Assembly: GCA_965119745.1 (NCBI GenBank)
Contig: OZ221973.1
Location: forward strand, 2,046,001 to 2,110,000
From: CAJFUR01 sp904420575
Lineage (GTDB): Bacteria; Actinomycetota; Coriobacteriia; Coriobacteriales; Eggerthellaceae
Reading direction: 5' to 3'
DNA: 64,000 nt
Within the stretch, counting starts at the first letter, position 1; each line of letters starts with the position of its first letter. A program made the translations under genes and the position numbers. Positions 34,687-43,529 of this stretch are shown here, piece after piece. The notes under the pieces were generated by a model, which worked only from the letters and a program-made list of their open reading frames with translations, was not told the origin of the DNA and made no database searches.

Positions 34687-35724
34687 ATGCTCTATCGAGT
34701 CATCGATGCAGGCGAACTTCCCGCGCTCGTGTCGGCGTTCATGGAAACCTACGAGGTGGTGGCTCCGGTCAAGCGCGGCCGGAGCTACGCCTTTCAGGCC
34801 ATCGAATCGTTCGACGAGATCGAGCTCGACTATCCCACGACCATCGTGTCGCCCAAGAAGTACTTCCTGCCGCCGAAAGAGACGCTGCTGGAATTCGACG
34901 CGTGCGGCAACCAGGTGACGGACTTCGCGGCCGAGATCACGCCCCGCGTCATCTTCGGCGCGCACGCGTGCGACATCAACGCGCTCAACCGGCTGGACCT
35001 GGTGTTCAAGGACGGCCGCTACCCGGACCCCTACTACGTGGCGCGCCGCGGCGCCACGCTCGTGGTGGGCGTGAGCTGCCTGCCCACCGAGACGTGCTTC
35101 TGTCATCTGTGGGGAAGCGACGAGGCGCGCTACGGTTACGACCTGTTCCTGCAGGACATCGGCGGCAAGTACCTCGTCAGCATCTCCAGCGTCGAGGCGG
35201 CGAACATCCTGGAGGCGGCCTGCGACCCCCGCGTCGCCACCGACGAGGACCGCATCGAGTTCCGCCACGCCACGCGCCGCCGTCAGGCGGCCTTCAACCC
35301 CGACATCCCCGACATCCAGGAAGTCGCCATGCTCACGGACGCGTTCCACAAGGACCCGTTCTGGGACGAGCTGGGGGAACGGTGCCTTTCCTGCACGGCG
35401 TGCTCGGCGGTGTGCCCCACCTGCTTCTGCTTCGACATCCAGGACGTGCGCGACCCTGACGGCACGGCCGGGCGGCGCGAGCGCGTGCAGGACGCCTGCA
35501 CGTCGCCCCAGTTCGCGCTTGTGGCGGGCGGCCACAACTTCCGTCCCGACGGGAGAGGCCGCGTGCGCCACCGCATGTACCACAAGCTCAACGGCTTTCT
35601 GGCCAACCACGACCGGATGCTCTGCGTGGGATGCGGGCGCTGCGTGACCGCCTGCAAGGCGGACATCAACCCCATCGAGGTGCTGAAGTTCTTCGAGAGG
35701 AAGGGGGCCGACGATGCCCAGTAG
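34687..35724 (+). CDS. hydB: [NiFe] hydrogenase beta subunit (4Fe-4S electron carrier, HydB-like)
   Basis: This 345-residue subunit of a cytoplasmic group-3-type hydrogenase/sulfhydrogenase passes electrons between the small subunit and the flavin subunit. Two [4Fe-4S] ferredoxin-type motifs are visible: C233, C236, C239, C243 (CLSCTACSAVC) and C313, C316, C319, C323 (CVGCGRCVTAC). Upstream cysteines (HACD, SCLPTETCFC) may add a further site, as known for this subunit. The order beta-gamma-delta-alpha matches the archaeal hydBGDA operon. hydG overlaps its end by 11 bases. A purine-rich AGCAAAGGACGC precedes ATG 34687. No clear promoter was found; a structured repeat fills the gap upstream. 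Confidence 0.87.
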   Translation: MLYRVIDAGELPALVSAFMETYEVVAPVKRGRSYAFQAIESFDEIELDYPTTIVSPKKYFLPPKETLLEFDACGNQVTDFAAEITPRVIFGAHACDINALNRLDLVFKDGRYPDPYYVARRGATLVVGVSCLPTETCFCHLWGSDEARYGYDLFLQDIGGKYLVSISSVEAANILEAACDPRVATDEDRIEFRHATRRRQAAFNPDIPDIQEVAMLTDAFHKDPFWDELGERCLSCTACSAVCPTCFCFDIQDVRDPDGTAGRRERVQDACTSPQFALVAGGHNFRPDGRGRVRHRMYHKLNGFLANHDRMLCVGCGRCVTACKADINPIEVLKFFERKGADDAQ

Positions 35725-36625
35725 CTGCGCGGTCTCCACCGTCCAGGTGCGGCCGTTCTCCGACGAGCCCGCCCCGCTCTCGGGCGCCCAGATGATGGCG
35801 GCGAACCCGTACCGCCCCTGGCCGGCCCGCATCACGTCCATCACCGACCTGACGGACACCGAGAAGCTGTTCGAGTTCCGCCTCGTAGACGAGCGCATCC
35901 GCAACGCGTTCTCGCACGAGCCGGGGCAGTTCGTCGAAGTGAGCATCTTCGGCGTGGGCGAGGCGCCCATCTCCATTTCCAGCTCGCCGTCCAAGCGCGG
36001 GTTCATCGAGCTCACGGTCCGGCGCGCAGGCGCCTTCACCGAGGCGCTGCACCGGATGCAGTGCGGCGACATCGTGGGCCTGCGCGGGCCGTTCGGCCGC
36101 GGCTTCCCCTTCGAGGACATGAAGGGCCACGACATCCTGCTGGTGGCGGGCGGCCTGGGGATCGCGCCCCTGCGCTCGCTCATCAACAACATCCATGACG
36201 AGCGCAGCGAGTTCGGCAAGGTCACCATCATCTACGGTTCCAAGACGCCCGCCGAGGTGATGTTCCGCGACCAGTTCGAGATGTGGCGGCACCGCCGCGA
36301 CTTCGACCTGTATCTGACGGTCGACCATCCGGACGACACGTGGGACGGCGAGGTGGGGCTGGTCACCAAGCCGTTCGAGCACTTGGAGATAGATGCCTCC
36401 AACACGTTCGGCGCCGTGTGCGGCCCCCCGGTCATGTACCGCTTCGTCATCGACGAGATGCGCAAGAAGAACATCAGCTACGACCGCATCTACGTGAGCT
36501 TCGAACGTCACATGAAGTGCGGCATGGGCAAGTGCGGGCACTGCCAGATCGGGCACCAGTACGTGTGCATCGACGGGCCCGTGTTCAACTATTGGGAAGC
36601 GAAGAACATCCAGGGGTCGATGTAG
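35714..36625 (+). CDS. hydG: [NiFe] hydrogenase gamma subunit (FAD/NAD(P)-binding, HydG-like)
   Basis: The 303-residue flavoprotein connects the hydrogenase to NAD(P). It has a ferredoxin-reductase-type FAD domain (GQFVEVSIFGVGEAPISISS), a nucleotide-binding domain (ILLVAGGLGIAPLRSL; GAVCGPPVMYRF), and a C-terminal [2Fe-2S] motif CGMGKCGHCQIG...YVC. This layout is that of the gamma subunit of sulfhydrogenases and of AsrB-type sulfite reductase subunits. The symbol follows the sulfhydrogenase naming and is unrelated to the HydG maturase of [FeFe] hydrogenases. It overlaps hydB and ends one base before the hydD start, so translation is tightly coupled. Confidence 0.88.
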   Translation: MPSSCAVSTVQVRPFSDEPAPLSGAQMMAANPYRPWPARITSITDLTDTEKLFEFRLVDERIRNAFSHEPGQFVEVSIFGVGEAPISISSSPSKRGFIELTVRRAGAFTEALHRMQCGDIVGLRGPFGRGFPFEDMKGHDILLVAGGLGIAPLRSLINNIHDERSEFGKVTIIYGSKTPAEVMFRDQFEMWRHRRDFDLYLTVDHPDDTWDGEVGLVTKPFEHLEIDASNTFGAVCGPPVMYRFVIDEMRKKNISYDRIYVSFERHMKCGMGKCGHCQIGHQYVCIDGPVFNYWEAKNIQGSM

Positions 36626-36626
36626 G

Positions 36627-37433
36627 ATGGGTGGCCTGAACATGAGCGGACGCTGCATAGCCTGCGAGGAGAAGCCCGCCCCCCCGCGCGTCGTCGTGGT
36701 GGGCCTGGCCAGCTGCTTCGGTTGCCAGCTGCAGATCACGAACGCCGAGTCCCACCTGCTGGACGTGCTGGGCCAGATAGACCTGCGCTACTGGCAGCTG
36801 GCCTCGAGCGACCCCATGCCCGAGGACTTCGACGTCGCCGTCATCGAAGGCGCCGTGACCACCGAGGAGTCCGAAAACCTGGTGCGCGCCCTGCGCGCGC
36901 GGGCGGCCAAGCTCATCGCCATCGGCGCGTGCGCCACGACGGCCGGCATCCCCGGCATGGCCTCCGTCGGCTTCCTGTCGCGCCCCGTGGAGGTGTACGG
37001 GGAAGGACAGGTGCCCGCGGCCTGCGGCGAGATGATATCGCCGCGCCCGGTGAGCGCCGTAGTGGACGTGGACTACGAGGTGCGGTGCTGCCCCATCGAC
37101 ACGCTGGACTTCGTGGACGTGCTGCAGGCGGCGCTGTTCGGGTCGAACAGGATGCGCCGCACCGCCACCATGTGCGGCGACTGCAAGCGCAACGAGACCA
37201 ACTGCTTCTTCGGCGAGGGGACGCTCTGCCTGGGGCTGGTGACCACGGCCGGCTGCGGTGCGCGCTGCGTGAGCCTGGGGCGCCCGTGCAACGGCTGCCG
37301 GGGGCTGTCCCCGGACGCGAACCTGGCCTCGGCGCGCGCGGCCTGCGGGCGCTACGGCGTGCCGGTCGAGGACTTCGACCGCGCGCTCGAACTGTTCAAC
37401 CAGACGGACCCCGCCCTCGAGGGCGCTCGGTAA
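36627..37433 (+). CDS. hydD: [NiFe] hydrogenase delta (small) subunit, group 3 type
   Basis: The 268-residue small subunit carries the Fe-S clusters next to the catalytic site. The proximal-cluster motif LASCFGCQLQ is near 28-37, with GACATT around 110 and RCCPID near 155. A C-terminal cysteine-rich region follows (MCGDCKRNETNCF, CGARC, CNGCRG). No twin-arginine signal is present, consistent with a cytoplasmic enzyme and in contrast to the exported hydrogenase at 62025. It starts one base after the hydG stop. ATG 36642 is an alternative start. It lies between the flavin and catalytic subunits in a hydBGDA arrangement. Confidence 0.87.
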   Translation: MGGLNMSGRCIACEEKPAPPRVVVVGLASCFGCQLQITNAESHLLDVLGQIDLRYWQLASSDPMPEDFDVAVIEGAVTTEESENLVRALRARAAKLIAIGACATTAGIPGMASVGFLSRPVEVYGEGQVPAACGEMISPRPVSAVVDVDYEVRCCPIDTLDFVDVLQAALFGSNRMRRTATMCGDCKRNETNCFFGEGTLCLGLVTTAGCGARCVSLGRPCNGCRGLSPDANLASARAACGRYGVPVEDFDRALELFNQTDPALEGAR

Positions 37434-37442
37434 GGAACTGCC

Positions 37443-38735
37443 ATGACGAAAACCGCCATCCACGTGGACCACATCGCCCGCATCGAGGGCCACGGCAACG
37501 TGCACGTGGTCATAGAAGACGGCGTGGTGAAGACCGTCGAGATGAACGTCGTCGAGCCCGCGCGCCTGTTCGAGAGCATGGTGCGCGGCCGCATCTTCCA
37601 CGAGGTGCCCTACATCGCCTCGCGCATCTGCGGCATCTGCTCGGCCAGCCACGTGGTGACCGACCTCAAGGCCATCGAGCGCGTCTTCGGCGTGCAGGTG
37701 TCCGACCGCACGCGTGCCCTGCGCGAGCTTCTGGTGTACGGCTCGTACCTGCAGAACCACGCCACGCACCTGTTCGTGTTCGCCGCCCCCGACTTCCTGG
37801 GCCAGAAAAGCGTCTTTCCCCTGGCCGACATCGACCCGGCGCTGTTCGACCAGGCGCTTGGCCTGAAGGCTCTGGGCAACGAGCTGTGCACGAAGGTGGG
37901 CGGCCGCAGCGTGCATCCCATCACGGCCGTGGTCGGCGGCTTCACCGACGAGATCGCCGCCGACGAGTACCGCCGCCTGGCGGAGCGCATGGACGAGGCC
38001 GCCGCGTTCGCGGCACGTGCCGTCGACCTTTTCCACGACTTCGGGGTGCCGCCCATCGAGACGCGGGGCGACCTGCTGGCCATGGTGGAGGACGGGTACT
38101 ATCCGGTGGAGTGCTCGGACACGGCGCGGTTCTTGGACGCCGGCATCGAGTTCGACGCGAACGAGGTGGGCGCGCAGGTGGAGGAATACGCCGTGGGGCA
38201 TTCGGCCGCGCTGCTCGCGCGCGTGCGCGCCACGGGCACGCCGTACTTCACGGGGGCGCTCGCGCGCGTGAACGCCTCGTGGCAGCACCTGGGGCAGAAC
38301 GCCAAGGTGGCTGCCGCAAAGGCGGGCCTGCGCCCGCCCGAGCGCAACCCCTTCATGAACAACGTGGCGCAGGCCGTGGAGCTGGTGGACGCGCTCGACC
38401 GCTGCGCCGCGCTCTGCCGGCGCCTGGCCGAGCCCGGCGGCATCGAGGGCACGAGCGCGCCCGTGGCGTTCGACGTGCGGGCCGGCCACGCGGTGGGCTT
38501 CACCGAGGCTCCGCGCGGCGCGCTGTTCCACGAGCTGGAGCTGGACGGCGAAGGCCGCGTGGCGCGCGCCTCCATCCTCACGCCCACGGCCCAGAACGTC
38601 GCGAACCTGGAGGCCGACATGCGCCTTCTGGCCGAGATGCTGGTGGACGAAGGCTGCGGGGAAGACGTCATCCGCCTGGAAGTGGAAAAGCTCGTGCGCG
38701 CCTACGACCCCTGCCTCAGCTGCAGCGTGCATTAG
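37443..38735 (+). CDS. hydA: [NiFe] hydrogenase alpha (large, catalytic) subunit, group 3 type
   Basis: The 430-residue subunit holds the NiFe site. The N-terminal ligand motif is RIEGHGN followed by RICGICSASH (C63, C66). The C-terminal motif is DPCLSCSVH (C424, C427, H430). The stop codon follows H430 directly. In most [NiFe] hydrogenases a C-terminal peptide after this His is removed by an endopeptidase once nickel is inserted. Here there is nothing to remove, so maturation may not need that protease. A few other hydrogenases, such as CooH, are known to lack the peptide. The sequence around the stop was read codon by codon (TGC AGC GTG CAT TAG). No hyp maturation genes are in the window. 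It is the last gene of the hyd operon. Confidence 0.88.
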   Translation: MTKTAIHVDHIARIEGHGNVHVVIEDGVVKTVEMNVVEPARLFESMVRGRIFHEVPYIASRICGICSASHVVTDLKAIERVFGVQVSDRTRALRELLVYGSYLQNHATHLFVFAAPDFLGQKSVFPLADIDPALFDQALGLKALGNELCTKVGGRSVHPITAVVGGFTDEIAADEYRRLAERMDEAAAFAARAVDLFHDFGVPPIETRGDLLAMVEDGYYPVECSDTARFLDAGIEFDANEVGAQVEEYAVGHSAALLARVRATGTPYFTGALARVNASWQHLGQNAKVAAAKAGLRPPERNPFMNNVAQAVELVDALDRCAALCRRLAEPGGIEGTSAPVAFDVRAGHAVGFTEAPRGALFHELELDGEGRVARASILTPTAQNVANLEADMRLLAEMLVDEGCGEDVIRLEVEKLVRAYDPCLSCSVH

Positions 38736-38823
38736 GTTCCGCCGCCAACCTGCGAGGTCGTTGCCTGTCTGCCGGGCAGGGTGTGCCCCTCGTGGATTTT
38801 CAACGGGTCGGCAACGCCTGTGT

Positions 38824-38829
38824 TAGAAT
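38824..38829 (+). promoter_or_regulatory. Extended -10 of the mreB operon
   Basis: TGT-TAGAAT (38821-38829 including the TGn) lies 42 bases before the mreB start. No strong -35 is seen at 17 bases, as expected for an extended -10 promoter. Confidence 0.5.
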
Positions 38830-38870
38830 CTGGTTTTACTTGAAACCTAGGATTCGAGGGGTTTGCCTTT

Positions 38871-39926
38871 ATGTCGTTCTTAGACGCGTTCTCGGGTCTG
38901 ACCGGCCAGATGTCCACGGACATGGCGATCGACCTCGGGACTGCCAATACCTTGGTCGCCGTCACGGGCGAGGGCATCGTCATCAACGAGCCGTCCGTCG
39001 TCGCCATCGAGAAGAGCACGCACCGCGTGCTCGCGGTCGGCCACGAGGCGAAGAACATGATCAACCACACGCCGGAGGCGTTTTCGGCCGAACATCCGCT
39101 CAAGGACGGCGTCATCGCCGACTACGACGTGACGGAGGCCATGCTCTCGGCGTTCATCAACAAGGCCGCCGTGCGCAAGTATCCATGGCAGGCCAAGCCG
39201 CGCATCGTCATCTGCATCCCGTGCGGCGCCACCTCGGTGGAGAAGCGCGCCGTGTTCGAGGCCGCCATCCAGGCGGGCGCGCGCCAGGCGTACCTCATCG
39301 AGGAGCCCATGGCGGCCGCCATGGGAGCCGACCTGCCCGTCACCGAGCCCACGGGCTCCATGGTGGTGGACATCGGTGGCGGCACCACGGAGGTGGCCGT
39401 CATCTCGCTCGGCGGCATCGTCACGTCGTCGTCTTTGCGTCTGGCCGGCAACCGCATGGACGAGGCCATCGCCATGCACCTGCGCGACCTTCTGGGCATC
39501 AAGATCGGCGAGCGCACGGCCGAGGTCATCAAGATCAAGATCGGCTCCATCCTGCCGTTCGAGGACGGTCGCGAACGCGACATGATCATTTCGGGCCAGG
39601 ACGTGATCACCGAGCAGCCCAAGGAGGTCACCATCCAGTCCGAGGACGTGCGCGCGGCGCTCGTGGCCCCTTGCGAGGAGATGGTGCTGCACATCAAGGA
39701 GACGTTCAAGAAGACGAATCCCGACCTGGCGAGCGACATCATCCAGAACGGCATCCTGCTCACGGGCGGCGGCGGCCTGCTTTCCGGCCTGGACCGCTAC
39801 CTGACGGACAAGCTGGAAATCCCGGTGTGGGTGAGCGAGACGGCGCTGACCAACGTGGTGACGGGCTGCCTCAAGGTGCTCGAGACGCCCACCGCGCTCA
39901 AGCAGACGCTCATGCGATCGAAATAG
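38871..39926 (+). CDS. mreB: Rod shape-determining actin homologue MreB
   Basis: The 351-residue actin-fold ATPase organises lateral wall synthesis. It shows the phosphate-1 loop AIDLGTANTLV (20-30), CIPCGATSVEKRAV, EEPMAAAMGA, the phosphate-2 loop VVDIGGGTTEVAVIS, and the adenosine motif LTGGGGLLSGLD. These match MreB over its whole length. An amphipathic N-terminal segment (SFLDAFSGL) may bind the membrane. GAGGGG lies about nine bases before ATG 38871. It opens the cluster mreB-mreC-mreD-mrdA-rodA, whose products form the elongasome. Confidence 0.95.
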   Translation: MSFLDAFSGLTGQMSTDMAIDLGTANTLVAVTGEGIVINEPSVVAIEKSTHRVLAVGHEAKNMINHTPEAFSAEHPLKDGVIADYDVTEAMLSAFINKAAVRKYPWQAKPRIVICIPCGATSVEKRAVFEAAIQAGARQAYLIEEPMAAAMGADLPVTEPTGSMVVDIGGGTTEVAVISLGGIVTSSSLRLAGNRMDEAIAMHLRDLLGIKIGERTAEVIKIKIGSILPFEDGRERDMIISGQDVITEQPKEVTIQSEDVRAALVAPCEEMVLHIKETFKKTNPDLASDIIQNGILLTGGGGLLSGLDRYLTDKLEIPVWVSETALTNVVTGCLKVLETPTALKQTLMRSK

Positions 39927-39941
39927 GCCGCGCACCCGTTC

Positions 39942-40805
39942 ATGGCCCTCAACTTCCAAAACAGCGATGCAACCCCTCTGCGCAGGGTGCTTCTCGTTTT
40001 GTTGCTGGTCGTCTCCCTCGTCATGGTGACGGTGTACGCGCGCGAAGGCGCGGACGGCCCCTTGCACGCGGTGCAGAACGCGGTCGCGGCGGCGGTCGCG
40101 CCGCTCAAGTTCGTCGGCACCAGCGCGGCGGCCGGCGCGGATGCGGCGGGGGAGTCGCTCGGGAACGCCACGGCCGACGAGTCCACGCTTTCCGGCCTGC
40201 GCCAGCGCAACGCGGAACTGACCGAGCAGCTCGCCCAGGACGAGGAGCTCCGCCAGGAGAACGAGCGGCTGCGCGGCCTGCTCGACCTCAAAGGCACGTA
40301 CGACCTCGACGGCGTGGCGGCGCGCGTGGTGGGCCGCAGCTCCAATGCGTACAGCCAGACCGTCACCATCGACGTGGGCGAGAGCGACGGCGTGGACACG
40401 GGCCTCACGGTCATGGGCTCCACCGGCGTGGTGGGCCAGGTCATCGCCACCACCGGCTCCACGGCCACCGTGCGCCTGCTCACCGATCCCGGAAGCGGCG
40501 CCGGCGCGATCATCCAGTCGTCGCGCGCCGAAGGCGTCGTGCGCGGCTCCTTGGACGGCCTGCTGTACCTGGAAGCCGTCGACGCCGACGTGGTGGTGAA
40601 CGTCGACGACCTGGTGGTCACGTCGGGTTTGGGCGGCAGTTACACGCGCGGCCTGCTGATCGGCCGCGTCGTCAAGGTGGAGGGGTCGCCCGGCGACGCC
40701 ACGCGCCGCATCGTCGTGTCGCCCAACGGCACGGCGGGCGCCCTGGAAGAGGTGTTCGTCGTGAAGAGCCCGGTCGCGGACGATGCGCAAGGGGGCGATC
40801 AGTGA
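39942..40805 (+). CDS. mreC: Rod shape-determining protein MreC
   Basis: The 287-residue protein links cytoplasmic MreB to extracellular wall enzymes. A short cytoplasmic start, one transmembrane helix (about 11-31, VLLVLLLVVSLVMV), a coiled coil (about 80-110, QRNAELTEQLAQDEELRQEN) and a C-terminal beta domain are visible. The beta domain contains GVVGQVIATTGSTATVRLLTD and DLVVTSGLGG. This is the MreC layout. It begins 15 bases after mreB, and its stop overlaps the mreD start. Confidence 0.92.
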   Translation: MALNFQNSDATPLRRVLLVLLLVVSLVMVTVYAREGADGPLHAVQNAVAAAVAPLKFVGTSAAAGADAAGESLGNATADESTLSGLRQRNAELTEQLAQDEELRQENERLRGLLDLKGTYDLDGVAARVVGRSSNAYSQTVTIDVGESDGVDTGLTVMGSTGVVGQVIATTGSTATVRLLTDPGSGAGAIIQSSRAEGVVRGSLDGLLYLEAVDADVVVNVDDLVVTSGLGGSYTRGLLIGRVVKVEGSPGDATRRIVVSPNGTAGALEEVFVVKSPVADDAQGGDQ

Positions 40806-41329
40806 TGGGGGAGGGACGCGGCGTCGTGGCCGCAGGGCTCGGCGCCGTGATCGCCGTGCTTTTGCAGGTGGTGGTCGCGCCGAACATCGCGCTCGCCTCG
40901 GCGCTGCCGAACTTCGTGCTCGCCTACGCGCTCGTCCTGGCCGTCGTGCGGCCCGACCGCACCGGCCCCGTGCTCGCTTTCGTGCTGGGGCTCGTCTTCG
41001 ACCTGTTGGGAAGCGGACCCGTGGGCGCGATGGCGTTCCTGCTCGTGCTGGTCACGTTTTTGGCATCGCGCGCCTTCTCGGTGCTCGACAACGACACGCT
41101 GTTCATGCCCTTGGTCATCCTGGTGGTGTCCACGCTGGTCGTCGAGCTTTTCTATGCGGTGTTCCTGATGGGGACGGGATTCTCCGCCGGTCCCCTCGAC
41201 GTCTTTCTGTACCGCGCCCTGCCCTGCGCGCTGTACGACTGCGTGGTGGCGCTCGTCATGTTCCCGCTGGCCCTGCGTTTCCTGGCATCGCGCGACCCCC
41301 AGCAGCCCGGCAAGCCGCGCCTGCGCTGA
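40805..41329 (+). CDS. mreD: Rod shape-determining membrane protein MreD
   Basis: The 174-residue protein is almost wholly hydrophobic with about five membrane helices, and spans the length typical of MreD. ALPNFVLAYALVLAVVRP and GLVFDLLGSGPVGAMAF match the family pattern, including the conserved GxxxDLL region. The ATG overlaps the mreC stop (TGATG-type overlap), indicating translational coupling. MreD joins MreC in the elongasome and helps activate PBP2-RodA. The long open frame running into it from upstream is a GC shadow. Confidence 0.85.
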   Translation: MGEGRGVVAAGLGAVIAVLLQVVVAPNIALASALPNFVLAYALVLAVVRPDRTGPVLAFVLGLVFDLLGSGPVGAMAFLLVLVTFLASRAFSVLDNDTLFMPLVILVVSTLVVELFYAVFLMGTGFSAGPLDVFLYRALPCALYDCVVALVMFPLALRFLASRDPQQPGKPRLR

Positions 41330-41342
41330 GGAGGTGGCGCCC

Positions 41343-43514
41343 ATGGTAGCAGCCATACTCGCGGCGCTCGGCGCCGCCGTCGCCGTCATCGTGATCGTCG
41401 CGGTCGTCTTCGCCGTGCGCAGCCGCACGAGCACCCCGTACGCCGGGCAGAAGAAGGAAGTGCGCCAGCTGGACACCGTAGGCGTGGGGTCGCAGTTCGC
41501 CGGCAAGCCGCGCGGCGGGGCGTCTTCCGACGTGCGCGTCTCGTCCGACCATGCGCCCGCGAAGAAGCCCTCCGAAGGCCTGAAGGGACGCTTCACGGCC
41601 GTGGGCGTGTTCTCCGCCGCCGTGTTCGGCACCCTGGCCGCCAAACTGTGGAGCATGCAGATCCTCTCCAGCAGCATGTACGCCGCCGAAGCGCAGGAGA
41701 ACCTGTACACCACCGTGTCCACGCCCGCCCCGCGCGGCTTCATCTGCGACGCCGACGGCAGGGCGCTCGTGAAGAACCGCCTGAGCCTCACGGTGCTGGC
41801 CGATCCGGACGCGGCCGACGACCGCGACGTGGTGCAGAGGCTCTCGGCCGTGCTGGGCGTGCCGGCGAACGTGGTGCGCGCGCGCATGAAGGACGCGACG
41901 GGCGGCGCGCAGAGCCAGCGCGTGGTGGCCTCCGACGTCCGCCAGCGCGACGTGGCGTTCATCGCGGAGCATGCCGACGCGTTCCCCGGCATCACGGTGG
42001 ACGCGAAGCGCACCGTGCGCGACTATCCTTATGGGGCGTTGGCGTCCCACGTGCTGGGATACGTGGGGTCGGTCTCCGCCGAGCAGCTTGAGAACGTGGC
42101 GGAGGGCAGCTCCCTGGAATCGGGCGACGACGTGGGCCAAAGCGGCATCGAGTACCGCTACGACCGCCTGCTCGCAGGCGACCACGGCCAGCGCCGGGTC
42201 ATCGTGGACGCCCAGGGCAACGTGGTGGACGTGGTCAGCGAGACGCAGGCGGCCCAGGGCTCCGACGTGTACCTGACCATCAAGGGCCCCGTGCAGTACG
42301 CGGTCGACCGAGCGCTCGCCGCGCTCGTGGCGCCCAAGGACGGCACCATCGGCACGGGCAAGGGCGTGGCCGCCGCCGCCGTGGTCATGGACGTTCGCGA
42401 CGGCTCCATCGTGGCCATGGGCAGCTATCCCACCTACGATCCTTCTTCGTTCGTCGGCTCCGTTCCCGACGACATCTGGGAGCTCTATCGGACAGAAGAG
42501 GCGCACACGCCGCTGCTCAACCGCGCGACGGACGGCCTGTACGCCGCAGCGTCCACGTTCAAGGCGTTCAGCGGCCTTGCCGCGCTCAAGCACGGCTTCG
42601 CCGACACCACGCGCACCTGGGACTGCACCGGCTCGTGGGACGGCTTCGACACGGGCGCCCCCCAGAAATGCTGGCTGCACTCGGGCCATGGCGTGCTCGA
42701 CTTCCGCGAAGGAATCGTGAACTCGTGCGACGTGGTGTTCTACGAAATCGCGAAGGACTTCTTCTTCGCCGGCGAGTCGCAGGGCGGCTCGCTGGCCGAC
42801 ACGGCGCTGCAGGACGCCATCATGCGCTACCGCTTCGGGGAGCCGACAGGCATCGACCTGCCGAGCGAGTCGGCGGGGCGCGTGCCGACGCCCGCCTGGA
42901 AGGCCGAGGCGTTCCGCAACCGCCCCGCCGACGCAAAGTGGCAGGGCGGCGACCTGACGAACCTCGTGATCGGCCAGGGCGACGTGCTCGTGACGCCGCT
43001 GCAGATGGCGGTGGCCTACGGCGGCATCGCCACGGGGCGCATCATGAGGCCGCACCTGCTCAAGGAGGTGCGCAACGAGACCGGTGACGTCGTGCTCCAG
43101 TTCGAGCCCGAAGTGGTGGCCGAGCCTGACGTCGACCCCGCGCACCTGGCCATCGTGCGGGACGCGCTGCATGGCGTGGTGCAGGACAGCGGCATCCTTT
43201 CGCCTCTGTTCTCCGTGAACGGCATCGACGCGGCCGGCAAGACCGGCACGGCCGAGCATGCCGACGATTCGGGCGACGACGCCTGGTTCGCCTGCTATGC
43301 ACCCTACGACGACCCGAAATACGTCGTCGTCTGCGTGGTTGAGCATGGCGGCGGCGGCAGCGCGGTCGCGGCGCCCCTGGCGGCCGAGATCATGGCCGCC
43401 ACCATGGCCGACGACGCGGGGACGGGCGACGGGGTCATGGGCCGTATCGCCGGATCCACGGGCAAGCAGGTCGAAAAACTGGACACGGCCGCCGCCAGCG
43501 GACGCACGGACTAA
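41343..43514 (+). CDS. mrdA: Penicillin-binding protein 2 (class B elongation transpeptidase)
   Basis: The 723-residue transpeptidase cross-links side-wall peptidoglycan. The dimerisation domain begins with APRGFICDADGRALVKN near 130. The active site has STFK with nucleophile S404, NSCD as second motif, and KTGTAE with K633. Two hydrophobic segments occur at the N-terminus (about 2-26 and 82-102), whereas PBP2 usually has one. If both span the membrane, the N-terminus would lie outside or the loop between them inside. ATG 41343 is chosen because AGGAGGT lies seven bases before it; GTG 41334 falls inside that ribosome site. It is 13 bases after mreD. Confidence 0.92.
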   Translation: MVAAILAALGAAVAVIVIVAVVFAVRSRTSTPYAGQKKEVRQLDTVGVGSQFAGKPRGGASSDVRVSSDHAPAKKPSEGLKGRFTAVGVFSAAVFGTLAAKLWSMQILSSSMYAAEAQENLYTTVSTPAPRGFICDADGRALVKNRLSLTVLADPDAADDRDVVQRLSAVLGVPANVVRARMKDATGGAQSQRVVASDVRQRDVAFIAEHADAFPGITVDAKRTVRDYPYGALASHVLGYVGSVSAEQLENVAEGSSLESGDDVGQSGIEYRYDRLLAGDHGQRRVIVDAQGNVVDVVSETQAAQGSDVYLTIKGPVQYAVDRALAALVAPKDGTIGTGKGVAAAAVVMDVRDGSIVAMGSYPTYDPSSFVGSVPDDIWELYRTEEAHTPLLNRATDGLYAAASTFKAFSGLAALKHGFADTTRTWDCTGSWDGFDTGAPQKCWLHSGHGVLDFREGIVNSCDVVFYEIAKDFFFAGESQGGSLADTALQDAIMRYRFGEPTGIDLPSESAGRVPTPAWKAEAFRNRPADAKWQGGDLTNLVIGQGDVLVTPLQMAVAYGGIATGRIMRPHLLKEVRNETGDVVLQFEPEVVAEPDVDPAHLAIVRDALHGVVQDSGILSPLFSVNGIDAAGKTGTAEHADDSGDDAWFACYAPYDDPKYVVVCVVEHGGGGSAVAAPLAAEIMAATMADDAGTGDGVMGRIAGSTGKQVEKLDTAAASGRTD

Positions 43515-43529
43515 GGAGGCGAAGGACAC

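Noticed and set aside
36722..41329. A 1,535-codon open frame running through hydD, hydA, mreB and mreC
   Set aside because: It is a GC-rich shadow frame with low-complexity Arg/Gly/Ala sequence; only its last 174 codons are a real gene (mreD).
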